Shown one piece after another: positions 1 through 6,055 of a stretch of DNA of 12,277 bases (its first letter is position 1; each line of letters begins with the position of its first letter). Origin of the DNA: Fragilaria radians (Eukaryota > Bacillariophyta > Fragilariophyceae > Fragilariales > Fragilariaceae); NCBI GenBank assembly GCA_900642245.1, contig CAAAJI010000373.1, forward strand, positions 3,643 through 15,919, read 5' to 3'. Under the pieces are notes generated by a model. That model searched no databases and was not told where the DNA came from. It worked only from the letters and a program-made list of their open reading frames with translations. The translations under genes and the position numbers were made by a program.

Positions 1-254
1 AAGCTATCCTATTCTGTATTGATCACAAGTTTACTATTATAAACTTAGTGAGGCATAACTATTGCTTATGAGTGGAGAGTATTGTTATACAATCCAGGAC
101 CGGATGTAAAATAAGACGGTTTTAACAATGATCTAAATAAAGATCTAAATTAGAAGACAACTCTTCAACTATAAAGAGTTGAAAGTCTAAACTAACTTAT
201 CCTTATGAACAACAACTTGTCCTTATGGACAAGGTTGAAGCATCTCTTATCAGC
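1..254. repeat. AT-rich left flank with tandem repeats and hairpins
   Basis: No gene is seen. Short repeats are dense. GATCTAAAT occurs at 130-138 and 142-150. CAACTCTT (158-165) pairs with AAGAGTTG (174-181) around an 8-nt loop. Two near-tandem 20-mers at 195-214 and 215-234 share ACTT.TCCTTATG.ACAA. The second of them forms a hairpin, TTGTCC-TTAT-GGACAA, extended by CAAC/GTTG with one bulged G. This could be part of an older repeat into which the 261-800 element inserted, but I recognise no family. Confidence 0.5.
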
Positions 255-260
255 AGTTGG
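255..260. repeat. Target-site duplication, left copy (AGTTGG)
   Basis: AGTTGG ends one base before the LTR TG and is repeated exactly at 801-806, one base after the LTR CA. Six base pairs lies within the 4-6 bp range known for LTR integrases. Confidence 0.75.
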
Positions 261-393
261 TGATAAAAATACTACCGTATGACGGAATTGAACCGCCCCT
301 AGACCACTAGCTACGGATGGTAATTTTAACTCCAGTTAGGTATTATAATGAATTTATCAGCATTCCGTATTGGCTGATTCCTTCACTCTAACA
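261..393 (-). repeat. 3' LTR of the miniature retrotransposon
   Basis: This is the partner of 667-800. On the minus strand it starts TGTTAGAGTG and ends TTTTTATCA. It contains TAGCTAGTGG and GGTTCAATTCC, which resemble Pol III A and B boxes, followed by a TTTTT run near the LTR end. The A-like and B-like motifs are only about 9 nt apart, so this is not an intact tRNA promoter. Confidence 0.82.
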
Positions 394-401
394 TCCCCCC
401 T
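394..401 (-). other. Putative polypurine tract of the TRIM
   Basis: On the minus strand AGGGGGGA lies directly against the TG that starts the 3' LTR, the position where plus-strand DNA synthesis is primed in LTR retrotransposons. It is short but exactly placed. Confidence 0.6.
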
Positions 402-648
402 GCTGGTAAATTCATTATGTTATTCAGACCTTCTCCGGTCATTCTTATTTTCTCCTTTTTCCAAGCTTCATTACTCATGTGCTGTCTACTCAAATCATCA
501 TACAGACATTTCACCTCGGGCATTTAAGTTTTACGTTGTTCCCGAACAATGTCTTTTCTCCGACCATCTGTTCCTCAACAAACCTATTTCTTCGTACAAA
601 CTCGTAATGCACACTCCACACAACACGGGGGAAAGGGCTGGTTTTGAA

Positions 649-666
649 CCCCAGAACTGGGTACCA
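649..666 (-). promoter_or_regulatory. Putative primer-binding site of the TRIM
   Basis: On the minus strand the 18 bases directly after the 5' LTR begin TGGTACCCAG, complementary to a tRNA 3' end reading CTGGGTACCA. The plus strand further out (638-654, CTGG..TTTGAAC.CCAG) looks like a tRNA T-arm, so the complementarity may extend beyond the usual 18 nt. The primer tRNA cannot be named from sequence alone. Confidence 0.6.
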
Positions 667-800
667 TGATAAAAATACTACCATATGACGGAATTGAATC
701 AACCCTAGACCACTAGCTTCGGATGGTAATTTTAACTCAACTTAGTTCTTACAATTAATTTATCAGCATTCCGTATTGGCTAATTCTTTCACTCTATCCA
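667..800 (-). repeat. 5' LTR of the miniature retrotransposon
   Basis: This copy aligns without gaps to 261-390 over 130 positions at a constant offset of 406, with 13 differences by eye (about 90%). On the minus strand it starts TGGATAGAGTG and ends TTTTTATCA. It contains a tRNA-like stretch with GATTCAATTCC, a weaker version of the box-B-like motif in the other LTR. Confidence 0.82.
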
Positions 801-806
801 AGTTGG
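801..806. repeat. Target-site duplication, right copy (AGTTGG)
   Basis: This is an exact copy of 255-260, directly adjacent to the CA end of the element. Together the two copies fix the element boundaries at 261 and 800. Confidence 0.75.
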
Positions 807-853
807 GAGGAAGCTTAGAACAAGATTGCAAATCTTCAAGCTTAATCACGAAG

Positions 854-879
854 ATCTCTTGAGATCATCTCTTGAGAGA
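854..879. repeat. 13-bp tandem duplication
   Basis: ATCTCTTGAGA occurs at 854-864 and again at 867-877, a 13-bp tandem period. The first unit also contains the inverted arms GATCTC and GAGATC around TT. It lies in the right flank of the miniature retrotransposon; its function is unknown. Confidence 0.6.
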
Positions 880-2123
880 AGTTTCAAGATTAGGCAAGAT
901 TAACTGAACAAACAATAAATTAGTCTATATTTTATCTGTGTCTACTTTCTATATTTCACCGTAGAGCAGATGTGGATGACATTTTTGCAAGCAATTTTCT
1001 ATTCAGGTCTAATCCCTGGCCAGATTAAAAAGATCAAATGGACCTTTATATCCTAATTATTCCAAGGTAGTGAAGTATTGCATGATACGATTGTAAAATT
1101 TGTGTCATAAAACTGAAAATGATTTGCATCTCGATCAAACCTGGGATGCTACCATAATTTACGCAAATTATATAGTTGTCCATTTTGATCTTTACAGTAA
1201 CTTACCTGGCTTCATCTCTTGGTGCAACTAGGAAATCTCTATTTGCTTACGGATTATTTGAATCTAGGAATTTTGTTCTTCTCTCTCTTCCATCACGGTT
1301 CACTGATTACCATACATTTATACCACTTTTCATTTGCATACGCATTCTCATTTGCATTCTCATGTGGACTTGCATTCTCATATACACTCGCGTCAATTTC
1401 CATTCATGCTTCAAGAAATTCTAGGGTTAATGGTCATATTTACGTCACCAATATCACAATATTTAACATTGTAGTCTTGCTTTGTGTATTCATTGGATTT
1501 AACTTCAATATCAGTGAGAGCATCATGCTGAACTGAAATAACTTTAATGCCATTATGATGGATGATTAACAGACAGTTTACAGAGCTCATACTGATAGGT
1601 TTAAAAGGGGATCAATGGAGTTTGAAAAGAAGTGAGGAGTAGGCTTACTACACATTGCAGTATTTTAGCTTTGTGGTGGTTGGCTAAAATGAATTGAATA
1701 AATTTTTATCAATAAATTATTGATTGTTCAAGTAATTTTCAACCTCATGCCGTACAGCCTTTATTCATAATCTTATCAATATTTCATATCTCACTTACCA
1801 TTAAAAAAAATGTTCCTTTGAGTGCCACAAAAGTAAGAGTAAATCAGCACAACTAAATTGAGAAGATTCAATCCATCACCTCATCATTACAAAAGATTTG
1901 TTAGTTTAGCGTATGTACAAAAGTAACTTTTTTTCCTTTTTCCTGCTTTAATTGCATCATACAAACCCTCCTCACCCATCATTTCTGAAGACTAGCAGTA
2001 GTATGAACGTGTGTTAGCTCTTTCTCTCATAATCCAGTTACAATTCTTAGCACCTCTCGGGGAAGGTCAAGAGAAGGCGTAAATCTCTCCATGATTACGG
2101 CATTGATATAGCAGAGATTTCAT
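880..2123. other. AT-rich spacer, no recognisable gene
   Basis: Two overlapping plus-strand frames at 1176-1424 and 1219-1536 are open, but their products are low-complexity Phe/Ser/Ala/Ile-rich sequences with no family resemblance, and much of the second comes from a short repeat. Within 1342-1381 the 10-mer GCATTCTCAT occurs three times (1342, 1354, 1372) at intervals that are multiples of six, an imperfect microsatellite. The rest of the spacer shows no RNA gene or conserved coding pattern that I can see. Confidence 0.5.
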
Positions 2124-2399
2124 TTACAGCTCAGCTGTTACAAGGCAACTTTCCTCATCGACGAAATGACTTTTCCGTGTCTTGAATCCTTTTCGCTTTC
2201 TCTCTTCAAGACAAAATGACATTCGATTCCTTCCTGCAGTTTTGGAGCGTAAGCGTGAGGCACCTCGACCATGACTTCGCAAAACTTGAATTTCGCTACT
2301 CTTTGCCATTCTTGAAATATCGAGATATTCTTGCTCCGTGGACAATTGATTGCTTGCCGGGAAGCCATGATGATGTAAGGAGAAATTAATTGGTTGCAT
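2124..2399 (-). CDS. Doubtful small hypothetical protein, 91 aa
   Basis: I do not recognise this protein. The frame starts at ATG 2397-2399, with a G at -3 (GAGGAATG), and ends with TAA at 2124. The product is hydrophilic and Ser/Arg/Lys-rich with a basic segment near residues 50-72 (RKRKGFKTRK); it has no signal peptide or membrane segment. What argues for it is local composition: base content around 2040-2400 looks richer in G+C than the AT-rich spacer on both sides. Against it, another minus frame (2138-2425) is open over the same bases, with an internal ATG in good context at about 2367, so the frame choice is uncertain. It may be a gene, an exon or a chance opening. Confidence 0.28.
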   Translation of the reverse strand: MQPINFSLHHHGFPASNQLSTEQEYLDISRMAKSSEIQVLRSHGRGASRLRSKTAGRNRMSFCLEERKRKGFKTRKSHFVDEESCLVTAEL

Positions 2400-2640
2400 T
2401 CCTCAAGATGAAATATGTCAAACAATTTATGTTTTTATAGGTATGCGATGAACAAAAAGCATGGTTTGTTTTCTGACTTTCCTTCCTTCTCCTTCAAGTT
2501 TCCCACGTTCATCAAGTTTTGGTCTAACAAGTTGAAGTAGAATCAGAATCAGTTGACCGACGTGGCTGCATTTGTTCGAGTCATTGTTACATTATGTGAA
2601 CGTTTTTACACTCGATGATTAAGTAAAATTAAATTAAAAA

Positions 2641-2662
2641 ATAGTTCTTGGATAAGAACTAT
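2641..2662. repeat. Perfect hairpin, 9-bp stem and 4-nt loop
   Basis: ATAGTTCTT (2641-2649) is the exact reverse complement of AAGAACTAT (2654-2662), with loop GGAT. An A-rich run precedes it. No adjacent gene end explains it as a terminator; it could be a remnant of an inverted-repeat element. Confidence 0.7.
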
Positions 2663-3103
2663 TCCGTGCTAGTTAGTCACAAGAGAAAATTCTGAAGTAT
2701 GAAATGACCATCCAAGAAAAAAGTAAAGCCTTCCAGACTTTTTTTTCCAAGCATGATTACGTATTCATTACAACCTAATCTACACGAATATCATTCCCTA
2801 TGAAATCATATTTTTATTACACTCCATGTGTGAAGCATATCTCCGAGTGATGATTTAATCCTGGTCAGGAAAGCAGTTTAATGTAAATTTAAATTTCAAA
2901 GTAATCATGGTAAGTCTTTTAGTACAACCATTTAGCTTTCTGGATTTGTTTATATGGAGTCACATTTTATCTTAGTATGAAATTAATAATTACCGGTACG
3001 TGTCTTCCCCCTTTTATGAATATCATTGTCTTAGTTAATGGTTTGACGCCAATCCCATTGAATTCAGCTTTCTCACTCTTTTTCCTTCAAAAGATTTCTC
3101 TTT

Positions 3104-3123
3104 GAAGTCTAAATCTAGACTTC
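3104..3123. repeat. Perfect hairpin, 8-bp stem and 4-nt loop
   Basis: GAAGTCTA (3104-3111) pairs exactly with TAGACTTC (3116-3123) around AATC. It lies in gene-free sequence and its role is unknown. Confidence 0.65.
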
Positions 3124-4759
3124 TCTTGATTCGGATGATCATAGGAATTCAAACAGCAAGAAAATAGGAGTTATATCTTCAGCTTTGAACTGTCTGCAGG
3201 ATTTAAAATTGCCTTTCCCTCTCCCCTATCCATTGCATCAACCTGTGAATTACAGCTTATTTTCTTCAAGAATGGAAAGCAGGTACGAGACTACAACAGG
3301 CTTGATAGAATTTCATAAGAACTTGTACTCACGCACTTGAAAGTTTCAATTTTGTCTGCCTCATATCCATGTATCCTAAGCCATGATTTAAAGGATTATT
3401 TTCACCAAAAGTAATTTATATGATTGCTTCTCCAATAGATTTTAGAAAGATGTTGTACTACTCAAATGAGTTTTCTTTTTACACCAAAAGTGTATAATGA
3501 AGACGTAGTCATAATCTTCCATTTGAACTCACCAGTTTATCTAAGCCTGCATATTCTAAGAGCTATAATGGACTTTTCCCCCCCTTGCTTTAAATTTGCT
3601 CATGTAACTTTGTCATTATAATCCCTAAGCCCTAAATGAGCCCATAAGATTCTTTCTCAGAGCTAAAACTAAAAACAAAGAATTCTATTTGGCAAGACCG
3701 CTAAATTAATGAGATGAAAGGCAACAAGTCAACACAAGTAGAGATCCAAATACTCAATCACCATCAGGATTTAATTGCAAATTGACCAAAATCATAATTG
3801 CCATTTCGTGTATTCATTTTCAATTTCAGCCCTCTTTTTGTATCACCAAAGTTTTTTTACAAAGAAACTAACATCACATTTTTCTCCCGATATCTTCAAT
3901 TTAACAGTCATGAAATACAGATTTTCAAATTCATATGTCTCTATTGTGCATTGCCCTGTCTAACACCAGTTCTGAATTTCAAGTGCCTGAATGAAATCAA
4001 AAACTTGGAGAAGATGCATCATTTGTTCCAAGACTTTTTGTGTCAGTACTTTATTGAAAGTTCTTTTTCAAAAATATCTCCACAGATGTAGGCATTATTC
4101 TGTTTCTGAGTTCAATAGTCTTCCATAATTTGTTGAAACCAGAACAAAAAAGCAATATCGAATGACCGTAAATCAACTTCATTGATGTTTAGAATATTCT
4201 TGCACAGAGGATAAATATGAAAGGGTAAATGGATTCTGAAATTGAGGGTGACATGTGAGATCCCCATTAAAAGGCACAAGAGTTGATGAATCAAAATATC
4301 TGAGAGGTTTGGAATGTGTAATGCTTTGAATAACTAACAATTATGAAAATTATGTTCAACCAGATTTTCAGACCACTATATCTTGCTTGTCCTAAAGATG
4401 AAATGTAATGCTTTAATTTAAAGGCCTGAAAATCATCTTTGAAAAAAGTTCTTGTGCAATTAAAGATTTCAAATTGGCTTTCCTGCTTTGAAAAAAATGC
4501 AGACATGAATTATTGGAGTCCAGAAGAAAATCTTTAACATTTTGAAGTTATTTAAACTTTGATCTTTTAACAATCCAAAAACAATAGTTACATAGGTGTT
4601 GAGCTCGACAAAGTCATGAAGTATAAATTTGTCCCTTCCACTAGACTGCAACTCTTGTGCCCAAAACAAGACATTTATTGTTTACCTTTGATGTCATATT
4701 TTGTATTTACAATTGACCACAATGGCATCTAAGCTTCATTTTAGTATTTTTAAAGTGAT

Positions 4760-5210
4760 GAGAGTCATCACCATTTGCTATTGATGCACCAAGCATGTTC
4801 ATAAATTAATTTGGTATTCACTATAATGTGTTGAGCAGAAAATGACTTCTAATTTAGTGAATCCGCATTGGGCACATACCTGGCAGACCTGCACAAGGTG
4901 CCTTCAAATAGTATCAGCTTTGCAACTGGAAATCATTTCAAAGCGGAAAAATGAATATGCGAAGAAATTGTTACAAAGAATGGAATCTCATTGACAAAAA
5001 TAAAATCAGCACCTACTTCAACATAAAAGTATTGATCAATTTTGACAGTTGGCGATGATGGCTGACAAAAGATTTTTTCATTTGGGGACCAATATCTTGA
5101 CCCTAAACAATATGAAAGATTAACCAATGTAATTGCATTGTTGATTGACGATTGAATAGCAACAATACAAAATTAAGGTACGGCATTTATCATTTTGATT
5201 TCTTTACTGT
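4760..5210 (-). mobile_element. Decayed LTR-retroelement pol (integrase) fragment
   Basis: On the minus strand a 64-codon frame (4933-5127) contains ADFIFVNEIPFFVTIS. This fits the stretch around the first catalytic Asp of integrase (here the codon at 5005-5007) as I know it from diatom Copia-like elements. Upstream codons in the same frame give SINNAITLVNL, matching the linker that usually precedes this core. After a stop at 4930-4932 the similarity resumes one frame over (KADTI, a stop, then QVCQVCAQCGFT), which fits the part leading to the second catalytic Asp; that Asp itself is not recognisable. With stops and a frameshift the fragment cannot be functional. A minus frame at 4469-4669 (GRDKFI, NTYVT) has spacing loosely like the reverse transcriptase that follows integrase in Copia elements, but this is weak. 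The family assignment rests on memory of such proteins, not on a search. Confidence 0.55.
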
Positions 5211-5302
5211 TCCATTGGACTGGACTTTGGCAAATTTTGGGATCAAAATCTGGCAATCCAGCGCTTGCTCTTCATTCACGATTGAATCCAATTCACTCTG
5301 GG

Positions 5303-5335
5303 TTTTCTGCCTGTCCCTAGTAAGCAGGCAGAAAA
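5303..5335. repeat. Strong hairpin, perfect 11-bp inverted repeat
   Basis: TTTTCTGCCTG (5303-5313) is the exact reverse complement of CAGGCAGAAAA (5325-5335), separated by 11 nt. It is the longest perfect inverted repeat I noticed in the window. It lies between the retroelement remnant and the broken LRR copy, so it could be a small foldback element, a structured RNA or a recombination scar. Confidence 0.75.
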
Positions 5336-5492
5336 TTTAGAAATTTACAAAAAACACCCTTTATATCGTTCTTTCCATTTTTAAGGCTCACGTTGTGAGG
5401 TCCATAAGAAATCTGACAGCTAGCCAGGAATGTATTCTATCCAACTATGAAAACAGTGTAAACGATAAAATAAAATCCAAATCGATATCACA

Positions 5493-5879
5493 ATGAGCAA
5501 CAACCAAATGGATTAGGACAAGAAAAAGTAAGGAAGGGAAAGAAAAGAAAGGAAATGTGGCTGACAATCCTTAGGAGATTCACATTATGACTCAGGTGAA
5601 CAACCTCATGTTTTGGTTCGCTTGACGTCAAGTATCGTACCACCTAGAGTTGCTACAATAGCTGAAGCATCATTTTGTAACCATGGGATAGGATGTGAAA
5701 GCCAGTGCCCAGATCTGGCAGACCTAAGTGGAGTTAAAAACGTGAAAGCTTATTCTCAAAATCCATTTTGTCTGTGTCAGGTCCTTTACAAGATTGTCCA
5801 TAGAATAGATACAAATCCTTATCTAGTTTGCGAGATAACAGAACAGGTGTCTAGGATAAGTACACGTACCTATTTTTAA
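5493..5879 (+). pseudogene. Broken N-terminal copy of the LRR membrane-protein gene
   Basis: Translated from ATG 5493, this stretch aligns without gaps to the first 39 codons of the LRR gene at 10915. Residues M1, N3, D9, G14-R15-E16-R17, K21, Q25, L27, D33-S34 and E36-Q37-P38-H39 are identical. Bases 5587-5609 match 11009-11031 at 21 of 23 positions. Weaker similarity continues (R43, I48, P51-R52, then T-I and S-[FL] shifted by one) to about codon 61, and then I lose it. Codons 8 (TAG, 5514), 13 (TAA, 5529) and 24 (TGA, 5562) are stops; codon 24 is TGG in the intact gene. The frame is open from 5565 to TAA 5877, but the part after about 5680 is unlike either LRR protein. No LRR, membrane or cysteine-module part follows. 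It looks like a truncated relic of a local duplication; the next gene (6056) does not share this N-terminus. Confidence 0.7.
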
Positions 5880-5935
5880 TGTGGCTCATGCAATACTTTC
5901 AAGGAGTAGATTCAATTAGTCTTGTAGTGTATGAA

Positions 5936-5947
5936 ATATTTAAATAT
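5936..5947. promoter_or_regulatory. AT palindrome upstream of LRR gene 1, possible TATA region
   Basis: ATATTTAAATAT is a perfect 12-bp palindrome about 110 bp before the ATG at 6056. Its place and composition would suit a core promoter, but AT-rich spacers yield such sequences by chance. Between it and the gene a four-codon reading frame (6011-6025, ATG to TGA) could act as an upstream ORF if it is transcribed. Confidence 0.25.
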
Positions 5948-6055
5948 AGCCTTATCAAACATGCTTAGTTTTTCATGATAGGGAAGAAAAATACTGGACT
6001 ACTTGACAACATGGAACACCCCTGAACAAACCAAGTATAGAATTATCGCCCTGTC

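Larger units (their letters stand above)
261..800 (-). mobile_element. TRIM-type miniature LTR retrotransposon, complete
   Basis: This 540-bp unit is bounded by two direct repeats (261-393 and 667-800) that begin TG and end CA on either strand. It is flanked exactly by the 6-bp direct repeat AGTTGG (255-260 and 801-806), as expected of a target-site duplication. Read on the minus strand, TGG follows the 5' LTR directly (666 downward), as in a tRNA primer-binding site. AGGGGGGA (401 down to 394) abuts the 3' LTR, as in a polypurine tract. The 273-bp interior has no credible coding capacity, so the element is non-autonomous and would need enzymes from another LTR element. Size, LTR length and organisation match terminal-repeat retrotransposons in miniature. 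LTR divergence of about 10% suggests an old insertion. Confidence 0.82.
2426..4468. other. Long AT-rich spacer without recognisable genes
   Basis: No frame here gives a recognisable domain. The open stretches at 3775-3963, 3798-4091 and 4112-4294 are short, AT-driven and mutually overlapping. Two perfect short-loop hairpins stand out (2641-2662 and 3104-3123). Other features are a C8-type homopolymer near 3580 and a CCCTAAGCCCTAAA sequence at 3623-3636 that is too short to count as a telomeric tract. Parts of this stretch may be decayed transposon sequence related to the integrase remnant to its right, but I could not demonstrate it. Confidence 0.45.

Noticed and set aside
261..330. A tRNA gene on the minus strand
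   Set aside because: A T-arm-like stem and box B are visible, but no anticodon arm fits, the A and B boxes are too close, and the element occurs as LTR pairs. I treat it as a tRNA-like motif of the LTR.
370..669. 99-codon plus-strand frame and an overlapping minus frame (511-702)
   Set aside because: They lie inside the miniature retrotransposon, cross an LTR boundary, and end in a GFEP-type peptide that commonly arises when tRNA-like sequence is translated by chance. There is no protein family resemblance.
1176..1536. Two overlapping plus-strand frames
   Set aside because: Low-complexity products shaped by a CATTCT-type repeat; no start context, domain or codon pattern supports either.
3623..3636. 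Interstitial telomere repeat (CCCTAAGCCCTAAA)
   Set aside because: Only two imperfect units; expected by chance in AT-rich sequence of this length.
5152..5340. 62-codon plus-strand frame before the broken LRR copy
   Set aside because: It crosses the 11-bp inverted repeat and lies partly opposite the retroelement remnant; no family resemblance.
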